From contig CM046876.1 in NCBI GenBank assembly GCA_025667525.1, positions 85,477,512-85,541,511 of the forward strand: a stretch of 64,000 nt of DNA. Direction: 5' to 3'. The position numbers and the translations under genes are program-made. The notes under the pieces are model-generated. The model was not told the origin of the DNA, did not search any database, and saw only the letters and a program-made list of their open reading frames with translations. How positions within the stretch are numbered: position 1 is the first letter of the stretch; every line of letters starts with the position of its first letter. Positions 10,501 to 23,070 of the stretch are shown in pieces. This stretch comes from Glebionis coronaria (lineage: Eukaryota; Streptophyta; Magnoliopsida; Asterales; Asteraceae).

Positions 10501-13000
10501 CACATAATTAACCTAAATATAGAAAGATAATGCACACGTAAACATGTATAATTAGAGCGTTATCAGTGTAATTCTTCTACTTGCGAGAAATATGTAGTTG
10601 AGGTAATTTGACCCCGTGTTAATGGTTCTCAGGGTTGGTAGTTCTTGACCCAACTCGACACATAATTAAACCGGTTTTGGTTAAGAAGATACAAGTTTGG
10701 GAAAAAAAACATTCAACCTGTCTAACTCGTTTAATAAATGAGGCGTGTTAGTTTGAGTAAACATTAAACATATCAACCTATTAACTCGTTTGTCGATACA
10801 TAAGACTCTGAAAGTAAAATATATTACTCAATTTATGGTGGATTTAGATCAAGTGTATTATGTTATGTACTCATATGAATAAATTACAATTATAACTCAG
10901 ATATCATTAAAATTGTCATATAGTAATTTTTATGTTATGTATATCATTTATTAGAGATATTATTTCATTTTTGCATTTAAACTATTTATTTTAACAAACC
11001 ACCAACGTTATTATCCACTTAACATATTTACTTAAACATGTTAAATGAGTCACAAACGGGTTACATATGTTATACAGGACTGAGTTAGGTTTAAGTTTCT
11101 AAACATGATTAATAAATGGTCGTGTTTGGGTAGAGGTTATAAAACCTGCAAACCCGTGAATCCGAACAGAATAACGCGGACAAGAGTCGATTGAGTAATT
11201 ATGACTTATGATTTATTAATATAAACCAATTTTTTATTAGACTTATGTATGCCTAAACAAATTGTAGCAATAACACTTACAACAATTTAAACAAATTATA
11301 CACAAAAAAGTTTTTCAACATTTTAATTCTTATTAGATATACACCAAAGAACTTACTATAATTTTTTATGTAATAAGTATCAGAGTTGAGCGACAAAGTA
11401 TAGTGATCGCCTCACTATATAAATCATAAAACATAGTAACTAACACACTAAATGGGTTTAGAGACTTAGCAGGTGCTTGTTTCTTTTTAGTAAGGAAGAA
11501 AAGTGGGTTCAAAACCTTAGGTTGTGTTTAGTTCTAGAAAAATTTCTTTAGTTTTTATTTTCTATTTTTCTTGAAAATGGAGGAGTTATTCTCTCTCTAA
11601 AGATGTTAAAGCTCTCTTCTCCCTTTAAGAGGCTCATTAAGAGGTTTATACATAACCAATTAATATGGAAAGCACTCTTTATTCTTTGGAGGATTAAATG
11701 CTCATGTAAATGTGTTTCACATTAATGAGAATGTAGACATTTCAAGTATCTAAATATAAATAAAATTTGACATTAAATGCTCTTTTTCTTGAAACCAGTA
11801 CAACCCCACCTTAACATATAACAGAGGTAATTTTTTCACTTTTCAACCAACTCTTGCCCTTCATTGACTTTTTTATAACTTTTTATAGGTACATTTCTTT
11901 TATCTTTTCAATAAAAAATTTGCTTGTTTTTCTATGAACATTATATACTTTATAAAAAATATCTAAGTTACAAATATCTTAGGGTTGTTGAGGAGATCAA
12001 AGGGAGCCACTAAGTTTTTGTCATCACTCATACACCCTATCATCTTCTTTTTAGTTCAGACATTAACTATTGTGTTTCACCAAACGAAGTAGTGACTCTT
12101 TTTTTAGATCCTAAAAAACTTTGAAGGTGATTACTTAAATGTTCTATCACTCATGGATCATCTAGGTACTAAGTTATCCCAACAGACTCCGTCTATTTTG
12201 ATATAAACATAAGTGTTTTTAGTGTATGTGGACATAACTACTTCTTCATACAAACTGAATTAGACAATCTGTAGTCAAGACTAATCGTAAGAACACAATG
12301 AAACAAATTATTATTATTTATTCATGATTTACAAAATACCTAAAAAAATACATAAGGTTCTTCGCTCGGTCTTGCTCTTCAATAACCCTCGTTGTCTCTA
12401 GCTTTACCTTCTTAAATAAGAGTATATGCATATCATCCTTTTTAAGTCTCTTCATCCATGATTTTTATCATCCTCATATCTTCAAGAGTCTTTTTAGTTA
12501 TGGTTGTGGTTTTAATCACATAATGACCATTTTAAAGGCGTTCAAAAACCTTATTTTTTGAATGCATATTTGATGAAGATATCATTCTCAGTATTCAAAT
12601 CATCTAGACATCTTGAAATGGAATCTTTAAGGAGGGGTCATGTTGCAATAAAGACTATGGATAAATATTTTAGCTTAAGCTTTCATGACTATCTTTTCTT
12701 CTTTGGTTTAGGAGAAGTATTAAGAGGATCCTGAAGATTCGAGGGCTTCTTTATGATGATCCCTAGGATTTTTTTCTTGCTCTCTATTTTTTTAAAATCA
12801 AATCTGTGAAGTATAGTATAGGCAAGGACTTGGGGTTGATATCGTTCTCTAGGAAAATTGTGTGAGAGGTCATTGTCGAACGTACAAAAGGTCTAGAGGC
12901 AGAAAGAAAAATCTTTTTTGTATTTTATATTATATGAAAGCGGTAAAATTATCGGCAAATGAGAGGGTTTTGACTAACATTCTAATAATAGTCTAATGTG
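10501..13000. other. AT-rich stretch without recognisable gene
   Basis: No open frame of useful length is present, and I recognise no RNA gene, LTR boundary or transposase remnant. A minus-strand stretch near 12370-12560 has a run of charged codons when read in one frame, but it is interrupted and unassigned. The segment may be old decayed transposon sequence or intergenic DNA. Confidence 0.4.
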
Positions 13001-13819
13001 TAGAAGTCAACTAGTTAAAGAAAAGTGTTCATCTAATCATGCACTACTCTCTACAATGTTTTTCCTACATGTTCATTGCCCATCACACCTTGTTAAGTAA
13101 ATGTGAAAGTTTTTGCGTTGGTATTAACTACAAGTCATGCACGAAACAAGTAAAATATAGTCTAGTGGTATGGTGACGTATACTAGACTTACCCACTTGA
13201 CGGATGTGCCTATAATCGTCTATATATATTAGGTCAATTCAGTGCCTAATGGTCTCACTAAGGGACTTGAATAACAATAAGCCTAAGTGTAAACATTATG
13301 AGGTCACCGAGTGAGCAGCCACTCATTAAGTTGCCTTCGAGAGCTCAACCTGAGTCTAAGAGAAAGACTTAAGTATTCAGTGAGGCGAAACTCAATGAAT
13401 GATGTACCTAAGATGAAGAAGAAGGTGATGGGTTCAGTAAGTTATGGAAATAGACTCACTGAACCCCACACGATCTCCCTAATGGAATAATGGAGTCAAT
13501 AAGATTAAAGAAAAGGCGGGATAAGTTTCAATTAGATAAGATGTAGTACAACACGCTTATCATGACTTACCCCTTTGGGATAGACACAGGTACTGAGAAT
13601 TGTAAAATACGTTGTCCTAATACTTAGAATAGGTAGATGAAAAACAATTTACTTCGTACCTTAGCTGAGACAAAAGAATTGCACATGGCAATTCCTTGTC
13701 TCGATCCTATCCTTAGTCTATATATATGATTTATTGTGAAAGAGAGAATTCAAGTTTGTGCACTTACTGCTTTAATTTACATAAACAAATTGTCTCACCT
13801 AAAAATGATCAAAATCACC
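13000..13819 (+). repeat. Probable left part of the 5' LTR (U3 and promoter) of copia element D
   Basis: This stretch ends exactly where element B begins. It has a strong hairpin (13667-13702), then a TATA-like CTATATATATGATT at 13718-13730, then a T/A-rich transcribed-looking tail. Across B, at 47393, a leader-like sequence precedes the D gag start. The simplest reading is that B split D's LTR or leader. The LTR's own left boundary was not found, and B shows no clean target duplication to prove the join, so this is inference. Confidence 0.4.
13667..13702. promoter_or_regulatory. Hairpin upstream of TATA-like motif (putative LTR D)
   Basis: GAGACAAAAGAATTGC (13667-13682) and GGCAATTCCTTGTCTC (13687-13702) pair with a bulge and one mismatch around the loop ACAT. 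A TATATATA motif follows 17 bp downstream. Palindromes upstream of TATA are a known trait of Sirevirus LTRs; applying that here is inference. Confidence 0.55.
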
Positions 13820-14200
13820 TGTATACATTCAGTAGTTTTGGCTAATGTAATATCAATAAATATGTAATTTCCCATTTCATAAATAAATAAAGAAGAGATT
13901 TTAGGAAGAAATTTTTTCATTTTTCTATGATATATGACTGAATTGTGGAATATATGGATTCTCACTATCGTAATTGCCACTTCAACATATTCCTATATGT
14001 TGTGAACAATATGTATGTATCAAGTCTGAGTTCTAAAAGTAATAGTATGTATGTATAATGAATAAGAATAATTCAAATATAACAAGGATGCCCTAAATTA
14101 CTAGAGAACCATATCAACCTTAGAAATTACTTTATAAACTAATGTTTCAAGCAATATAACTACATAATATCTATGTACAATTATCAATTACAATGTACTA
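13820..14200 (+). repeat. 5' LTR of element B, first part
   Basis: This part begins TGTATACATTCAG and aligns with the 3' LTR start at 43904 (TATAACATCCAG). It runs with moderate divergence to AATGTACTA, where family A copy 2 interrupts it. The LTR continues at 26355. Confidence 0.85.
14196..14200. repeat. Target-site duplication TACTA, left (family A copy 2)
   Basis: TACTA precedes the LTR start TGTAACACCC and recurs at 26350-26354. The uninterrupted sister LTR of B reads AATGTACTTGTTATAATC near 44272-44289, an independent view of the empty site. Confidence 0.92.
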
Positions 14201-17200
14201 TGTAACACCCCCAAATTTATACAACTCAGTACAGCGGAAGACTAGTTGGTGTTACGGGATAGCACATTACTCACATCATAGACAACGCATAAAAATGGCG
14301 TCGTTTATTAATAAAGCATTTCCATTCATAAATATCCAATTTACATAGGTCCCAAGTCATTATATTTCATACAAAGTTTTACAAAGTATTTGAATGGAAA
14401 ATAAGTATTTAGGTGCGGGCCATGAATTCTTGTTGTCTTCCCGAGAATTACCTTCAAGTACCTGAGATAAAACATGTTAAAAGAAAAGGTCAGCGATAAC
14501 GCCGAGTGAATTCATAGAGTTTAATAAATTCCATCAATATAACTTTGGTATAAAATTAGTACCCAAAAATCAATTCGTACAAATCATTGTAATAGGCCGT
14601 AAAATAGCCAAAATCGTTTTATACAAATCTTTGTAATAGGCCATAAAATAGCCAAAGTCATTTTATATAAATCCTTATCGAAAATCATAATATAGGCATT
14701 TGCCTTAAAAATTATTATACGAGCCAATGTCGTAAAAACATCATACAATACATCTTATGACATTGTATAAAATCAAATAAAAACCGTTATATGAATATGG
14801 TTATGAAAACCAAAACACAAACATAATATCAATAGTATGACCCTGTATTGCTAGTCAGACAATACATCGTAATTCGAAGCGTCTAATAGTATTTCATTAG
14901 TTTTGGATTATTACAAGCCGCATGACATTGTTACCTTACTAAACCAAAACGGGTAGCTAACCCGATACCAATTTTGCCCATCTAAAGTAGCGTGTCGTCA
15001 CAAAGGTCATGCTATTGAAATCTTCTCATACATAAATTCGCTTACCAATCAATGTGGCACGACGGGGATCAACCATCAAGGCGCGAACTGGGGTGATCGT
15101 CCCCAAATAGTACTATTAAATGCATAAGCGTCTACCAACTCCCGGTAGTTCACAATTCATGCTAATGGGACTTTTAGTGACATAACCTAACTTTAATAAT
15201 CCATTTTATTTCATCTATCGGGTCCATTAATCATTTATCGGGTCATACAATCGGGTCATTCAATCATTCGGGTCCAAAATCAATAAACAAACAATCGGGA
15301 CAAATGGTGTCCAAACTTTTATAAAAACTAACATGTTATCTCCCTCGCGGGTTTATAAAGCATTTATAAAACATTTAAAAGATTGCGAGGCTATGAACTC
15401 ACGTTGATGTGGGAAGGCGGTTATCGGCGATTTGGATGTACGGTACGTGCTTCAATCACGGAAACCTATATAAATAATAATCGGTCTTAGACGTTTGTCC
15501 AATGACTTTATAAAAATATCAATTATGTATACATATGATGATTATATATATATGATGATCAAGTGGGTTTACATATCCTCATTTACTCATTTTTGTGTTA
15601 CGTGTCGATAACTTTTATATTAGTTTTCTCGTTTTACCTATTTACGTGTTTTAGGTTCAATAAGCCTATTATAAGTTCTTAACTTGTTTTAATCCTTTTT
15701 GTACTCATATTATCAGTACATATACTTTCAAGTCGGGCCCAAATGGGTTAAGTCCAATAATAAGTTTATAAGTGTTCTAGTCCATTTTTGTTGTATTATT
15801 AGTCCAATAACGTTAATTTAACTTGTTAATGTCCGTATGCCCTATAGTTCGGGTTTTATCGGTTTTTACTTGTTATACATGTCTATATATCAGTATATAA
15901 GTTTTATAAAATTTTCATTAGACGGGTCCAACCATCTAAGTTTTATTTAACAAAAACGTTAATTTTACGGCAATAGCCGAAAAAGTCGTAAAAATCATAT
16001 TTATAGTTTTTATTACTTATAAACATTATTTCACCACCATTTATATAATTTATCCATTTGATTAACCTTTTATATATATTTATATAAATAATTTTTATAA
16101 GTTAGTGGGTTTTTATTTTACATTTTATATATTAAAATGTGAGTGCTTATATAATAGTATTATTCTTTAATTTCTAAAAATCTGATTTTTAACTTCATCT
16201 TCACCAAAACTGCCATATCTTGAGTTCTACATGGAGATAGAAGCTCAAATTTTTATCACATAAACTATATGATATGTGCTACATTTAACTCTTCTATAGC
16301 TACTGTTGAATCATCCTTTAAGTATTTTCTAAAAATCGTCCAAAACAGTAACTTCAGATTTATACCCTAAACTTGTTTTGATCATATCTCACTCATTATT
16401 TTGATTCCATTGCATGGCCAATTCTCACATGTGTAAAAGACCCATAGCTTACTGTAAATGGATTCTACTTCATCATTTTATCAGTTTACCATATGGTTCT
16501 TTACTGTTTTTATACAGCCTATCATTTTAACAAGATTTACCCACTTTTACTTATAGATTTGCATCTTTTCATCCATGATTATCAACAAAAAATCCCCACA
16601 TAACATTTTTATCATCATATAATCATCATAAATATATACAATAAGAAATAAAATACATGTTTACATAATCAAAATAACAAGAAGATGAGGAGGACAATCT
16701 TTATACCACCATGATGATGTAGGTTGATCAAAACATGGATTTTGATGGAGAAACTTGTGGATATCCATGACATTTTCAAGACCACCATGCTCCATGGACT
16801 TCTTGTGGAAAATCAGCCTCATGACACCAAGGAAACTCCTCCATGGATGTTATAACCACCACCATTCAAGAGGGTTTCAAGAGAGCTTCAACATATGTAT
16901 GAATAACATAGGATTTTGTGGCAAACTTTGATCAAAAGTGGTGTTTTTAGGGTGAATATGGACGGCATTAATGGAGTTAGAGAGAGAGAGGAGAGTGTTT
17001 TGCATGGTTGAATATGAGAAGAGTGGTTTAAGTTAATGGTTTTGATGTGTTAAAGCTTAACTTGTAAGCTTTGCTTACAAGTGTAAGGCTTCTAGCTACA
17101 CTTGACACCTCAAGTGTACAAACTTGCTAGTTAGGGCCGGTTTTGATGTGGGGTGGGACAAGTGTCCCACTTGTCTCATCCCATTTATTTACGGGTACTC

Positions 17201-17676
17201 CTCGATTCTAGTTTCCTCGATTTGCGTGCCCTCGGGTCGTTTTACGAAAAACGTTTTTATAAATTATGAATCAACGACACAAAACGAATCTAATAAAAAT
17301 TTTCTCATCAAAAACGGAGTTCGAAAACGTAAATACGTAATCCTAAGGTTTCCGGTTTAGTCGTAAAGGACGTTAAAATAAAATCGTAAGTCCTAATCTC
17401 TTCTCGTAAATTTGTGAGTTTATGAACTAACACAAATTTAAAACTCCAAAATAATATTCACGAATAAATTTATTTTCTGAAATGTCGGACTGTCACCAAG
17501 GGCGGTGTAGGTAAACGTAAGCACGTAACGTTGAATCCTCCGGTTTAGACGTAGTCGATGCTACTCCAAGACGTAAATCCAAATTTCTTCCCAAAAATAT
17601 GTGAGTTCATATTGTAAATTGTTTTTAAATAATATTCGAGAATAAAATATCACTAATAAATTGACGGATTGTCACA
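14201..17676 (-). repeat. 3' LTR of family A copy 2
   Basis: This 3476-bp LTR starts TGTAACACCCCC and ends GGATTGTCACA on the plus strand. It contains a 44-bp tandem pair (14579-14666), an ATCGGGTC cluster (about 15214-15300), and an antisense open frame (17124-17360) also seen in other copies. It is the full-length reference for the deletion in its partner LTR. Confidence 0.92.
14579..14666. repeat. 44-bp tandem duplication in family A LTRs
   Basis: Two units, each with the core AATAGGCC, TAAAATAGCC and TTTTAT, lie head to tail. The LTRs of copies 2 and 3 have two units (equivalents near 23449, 49488 and 58451); the copy 1 LTR has one (near 6140). Confidence 0.8.
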
Positions 17677-19500
17677 ACATTTACCCCTAAACAGGATCTT
17701 TGTCCTCAAAGATCATCTTACCTTACTACTCGCTTCTTATAGAGTTAAAGCCATGTGGGTATTTCCTCCACATTCGGTCTTTTCTCACAAGTGCAATTAC
17801 AATACGCGAGTTTCATCAAACATAACTACGGGAATAAGATCAGGCTTAATGTTGACTTACTTTCTCTATCCATGATGTTCACGGGTTTTTGATGAATGCA
17901 ACTTTTCGCCGATCTAAGCTCTACTAAGACTAATTCAGATTTTCACTTGATAGATATTCCATCAAGTTCGATTTACGAAACATAATTCACGCAGTCTTTG
18001 AAGTCCTAGGGTAGATCCAGCTTATATGCCTTTCAAACCAATCTTTTATATCATCTCAATGGTCCCATACAACGGGGACTTATATCCCATGATTTGTCAG
18101 ATCATGAATTCATCTTTCCAAGGTTAAAAATTTTGGCATAAATTCGCTACCCATTTGGCACTTCAAGATCTACTTTTCATATTCACATAACCTCTTGCCC
18201 ACTATCGGCAGTCAATAATCAAATCCTAATTTCAACAATCATTTCAGATCTCGCGGGTCGGGTATTTTGCAAGGTTAGGTTCGCCATAATAGGAAACCTT
18301 AAACCTAAAAGACATGTCCAACACACAATGGGTGTATGTCGGGTGTCTTCATCTCAACTCCAGCTTACAGATGCTCTAATTTCTAAATCTTAACAAGATT
18401 CGATCTCGATCCTAATATGATGATTATCAATGATAATCTCTCCAAAGGAAAACGATTATACGGTCTATTACCAAAGGTCAATCATTCAAACATAAAACAG
18501 CACTTATATTACCTTGTATCGTTACTTTACCTCGCCCCTTCGGTTTGGGGTGGTACATAGTACTCTCATCAAGGTTCGTTCTTAACGATTTCTGAGCAAA
18601 TCTCTAGAAATTCGATGCGAAGCGAGGATCTTGATATAGATGATCGATACAGGCATGCTATTTTTTTTTTACATAACTCTTTTGCATTTATCATTAACGA
18701 GAATGATATTAGCAGATTTGGTCAGTTTGTCGACGATGACCCAAATCGAATCAAATTCAGATGATGACCTTTGCAATAGCTAGACGTTTTACTAATGTAT
18801 GAGGCGATGTCTGCCTTCATAATTCGTCATCAGTACAACTTCTTCAGACAAAGATACTTTTAGTCAAAATGACATACATAGAATACTTATACTTACAAAT
18901 TCCAATTTAACTCTATCTCACAATCCTCCATATTTAGGCAACCATAAGTGGTCTTTAAAGCATTTAACGCTATCGGCTTCTTAATTTTTAATGGTTCACA
19001 TTAGTCGCGAGCCGCTTTTTATTATCTATATTATCCTTATTACAAACATCGTTCATATTTAAATTGTTCGGCAATTTATTTTGCACATTCATTACTAAGG
19101 AACATGTCCTAACTGGTTCTTTATATCTTTTATGTTTCAGTTTCGTATTTACTATTATCTTTATCCGTTTTACTCAATCTGACGTCTAAAGCGTCGATAA
19201 TTATTACAATTAATTAAATAATTATTAGTTAATTTTTATGAAGCGTAAACGTAAAAGTTTTAAATTTCTTAGTTCGACCAATTATAATAAAATGTTCAAA
19301 AATAAATTTGAATTTAATTAACACGATTTTTGTTGATTTATCGAAAATAATTAAAATAATTAATAAGATCCGTAAATGTTCGAAAAACCTTTGTTTATAC
19401 TTTGGTCAAAATTTTCTTAGTTGACAAGTAAAAATTGTCGTTTCAAATTTCAAGTTATGGTTTTAATGGGTTTTCTCAATCTTCTTAAGTTGTCTAAAAG

Positions 19501-19553
19501 TATACACAAACATTTACCCCTAAACAGAAGTTTAGTTAAATGGTTTGTGTATA
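19501..19553. other. Conserved imperfect hairpin with PPT-motif repeat (copy 2)
   Basis: TATACACAAACATTTA pairs with TAAATGGTTTGTGTATA with a single bulge, and TAAAC with GTTTA inside. The pairing is better here than in copy 1. AAGGGAATAATCCCTT follows directly. Confidence 0.75.
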
Positions 19554-19647
19554 AGGGAATAATCCCTTTTTAAAATCCTTTATTAAAACATTCGTCAAAA
19601 CATATTTCCATTTCTTTTTGGTAAAATCCAAAGTCCTAAAAGGGCTC

Positions 19648-19850
19648 TTAATTTTTGAAGAGTCTATATGCATACATCTTACCATTTTTAATCCAACGAT
19701 CATTTTATGTAAAGGATTAAGTTTTTAATCCCTAAGCGTTAATGGTTCTAATCTTTGAAAAGTCATTATAGCTTCCATTATCTATTAATCACACGGTTAA
19801 ATCATATAAAGGATTAAGTCCTTAATCACATGTTAAATATTTAAGGTATA
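19648..19850. repeat. About 100-bp tandem duplication in copy 2
   Basis: Two diverged units each contain an AATCTTTGAAAAGTC/AATTTTTGAAGAGTC start, a TTAATC (C/A)AACGATC or TTAATCACACGGTT middle, and an AAAGGATTAAGT end. Copy 1 has only the second type, near 2490-2580. Copy 3 has a unit like the first, near 54725-54830. Confidence 0.6.
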
Positions 19851-22800
19851 GGTTTTTATCGTTCGACCAATTCAGGGCAATCTATAAATAATTATTAACT
19901 CATTCTTATTCTTATAAACAAACAAATGATCCTCAATGATCACGAGCATGAATTTACCAAATTACAACCTACACACGTGATTCACCAAATTTATGAATAC
20001 TACATGTGTATTAGTCAATCCAAACGACATCACGTGAATCTCATAATGTTCATTACAAGTACCGGATGTAGTGATTGGAATACATAATCTCTTTCGCAGA
20101 TGCGAAGTTGATGATAACCATGCCGTGGATAAAATATTTAAAACATACGCTAGAACCTTGTAAATGATCGAACAAATCTTCCATTTCGAGTTATGGATAT
20201 CGTTTTCGATTGTCAATTTACTCAGTCACAGTAATCTAATATAAGGAAAGATAACACCATAGCTCTTCAGGATGACAGGCTTGGTATAATAAAATCTTTC
20301 TCCGACAACTTTCTCAGTTGTACGGTAATTCCTTTAATTCAGATGGTGCTGACGTACAGTGCACATGTCACAGGTGCAGCACCGGGAATAGAATCAATAC
20401 CAACTTCAACTTGCTTTAATAGCAAAGTCTAGGTAATTCACCAACAAATACCTACTAAAGTTTCAGATAATCGAAACATCCTTTAATAAATTCATATTAG
20501 GTTCTTTCTAGATTATAATATCTATGACTAATTCACAACCAATCACAATATAATCTCAAGTCTAAATGCAGGATATGGTCATCCATCAAGAATTATTTAA
20601 ATCACTTTTGATAATCAACATCTTATCATTTAGGGGGATTCTATTCGAGTTCCCATCAATTAAGACAATGTCGTCATGTCATAATCAATCAATCCATTCT
20701 ACTGGCATTATCAACTTTTCAGTTTCATTGTCGTCGATAAGATGTGAACATCTCAAAAGACTAATAATAACTCATAATCCTTCACAAGTTCAAGGATATC
20801 TGGAGACATAACTAACCTTAAAAGAGTAAGTTCAACGCATGATCTATGCGAGAGAATTTCAAATTAGATACAGACGAAAACATTTAACGGATATGAATAT
20901 ATCCCATGTTTTCATAATTTGAGTACGCATTCGAAAGCTCCTCGGATCGTTACCCAGGTCATTCAAATGAAATCAAATCAAAAGAAATGATAAGAATGTC
21001 AATACATCCAGTCGGGTATCAACACTCGATAATCAAATGCTTTTCCTAAGAATCTCACTACGGGATAACTGGACAAGAAAGAATTGTCAATTGTCAAATA
21101 AGACAATTTCCACAGATGATTAAATTCAACTCAGAAGAATAGATGGTCACGGGCACATATGTAGATGTCTCTAACATTATGTCCCTATTTTTCACTTCTT
21201 GTAGATCTCATATAATTTATTCTTTCACAATCTTCAAAGAAAATGTAGCGTTTATCCATTAGTTTTATGGTGACTACTAATCAGTCTTGCATAGTCCATT
21301 CCAAATTGTATGTAGGCGCGCAACTATATACAATTTCAAGATTAACGATGCAATACTCAGTTCGTCAAAACTTTATCATCATGTTTATAATAAAAACATT
21401 TTCATGCTTAATTCTTAAATAAGAATCATAAATATATTTACAAAGGTTTTCTTTGTTATGAAAACAATTAAGTTTTCCAAAGCATCTCTTAAACAACTTC
21501 ATTTTGATATTAATCACTTATAAATCTTACTTTGAATAATCCTTATTGTGATGAAAATTAAATTTTCTCAAAGGATACCGTTTTAATTTTATAAAAATAA
21601 TGTGTGATCTGCAAAAGAGTGATGAAGAGTTGTTCACCGGGAACTAACTACAATATGATAAGAAATGAGCTTAGCCAAATAATCATGAGGTTCATGACCT
21701 CGATGGCACTCATAAAGAATAATTCACAACGTAACTTAAATCAAGATGAGTACTTGTTCAATGGTTGCATCACTAATGCGAGCATTAGAATGAAGCAATA
21801 AAAGATAGATAACATCGATATATGTAGAATTTAGCAATCAAAGGTAGTCTTTTTCATTAATCACAAACAAGTCAAAATTGTACCGTAACACATTACGTGT
21901 CACTATGTCATACAATTTTCAGAACTCATCCTACCAACTGATATCTCAGTTAAGTTAGGGATTTTTAAAAGATACCACAATGAATACTAATCTACAAGAG
22001 TCATTAGGTGTTCCACATGTCCCGAAAGATCCATCGGTCTCAATTCAGAAGAAGATTTCTTCAATTTATTTATTGGACACTGGGCATCCTCATTAGTGGA
22101 CAATGGCCTAGGAACAACCCTTAACACAAACTAACAATCATTTAAAACCTTATAATTCAATCACATGACTTAATAATTTCCTCTTAACAATCTCATATTC
22201 CATACGGGTTAAGTTTTACTTTATTCAAGTTTTAACCAATTTATACTCAATTCGATATCCTACTTCATTCTCCAATACTTTCAATCTTATTCTTAGGCCT
22301 TGTAAAGGCAATAAGATCTCGATATGAATCAACACTTAATTTCCAATCCTATTAGCTCTTACAACAACAATTATCAAATGAGTCACTAGTATGAGATGAC
22401 TCATACATTCAACTAGACTTCTCGGAAAGGTATTAGTGGCATGAGGCTTTTGGGTAATGGTTCCAATAACAGCCTCAAGTGCAACATTCACCCTTTCGAT
22501 TTCAAATTTAAGAATTGGATGACAACGAATCAGATGACATCTTTCTAGGTGGTAACGTTTTGTCAAACTCCACTCTATAAGAAAAGATCGTCATGACATC
22601 GATATCAGATTTAATCTCGCCAATTCTTTTTCAATATCACAACCAACTAATATCTACACTACTACGAATATCAACCATTTCGTTGGGATTATAAATATCC
22701 ACAAATTGGTTTAGATCTAGGATAGCTAGAATTCCTACGAGAATAGCTTCGATTAATTTACTAGGGGATTTAGGGTTTCTTGTGACAATCTACGTCGTAT

Positions 22801-23054
22801 AAATATCTCGTATAAAAATCAAAATAATCGTCAAACAATCATGTAATAAAATTACATCATATATATAATCCAAGTTATATATATATTAAAATAACACTTC
22901 TCAGTCTTGGCCTTGTCGGTAACTCGGGAATTCTTCGGCACCGTTATAGTCAAAAGATTTTTAGACATTTTTAGAAAAATGTTTATAGTTAAAAGATTTT
23001 GAAATGTTTTATTCAAAACCTTGGTTTTAAAAATCTTTCGTTCTCTATAACGAT

Positions 23055-23070
23055 AGCTCTGGTACCAAAC
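23055..23070 (-). other. Primer binding site of family A copy 2
   Basis: On the minus strand this reads GTTTGGTACCAGAGCT immediately after the LTR. It has the same TGGTACC variant of the tRNA-Met site TGGTATC as copy 1. Confidence 0.85.

Larger units (their letters stand above)
17677..23054 (-). pseudogene. Degenerate gag-pol internal region of family A copy 2
   Basis: This is colinear with copy 1. Minus-strand RT remnants at 19962-20216 include HVMSFGLTNTHVVFINLVNH, and a frame there stays open for 84 codons. Integrase remnants lie at about 18550-18775. The PR-RT linker Trp is TGA at 20689-20691 and the integrase Trp is TAG at 18604-18606, both shared with copy 1. Private features are a duplication near 19648-19850, loss of an 80-86 bp tandem unit near 19120, and a T run near 18660. 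Nothing suggests a translated protein. Confidence 0.78.

Noticed and set aside
12370..12900. Possible decayed host gene on the minus strand with charged residues.
   Set aside because: No frame stays open, no known motif appears, and the composition alone is not enough.
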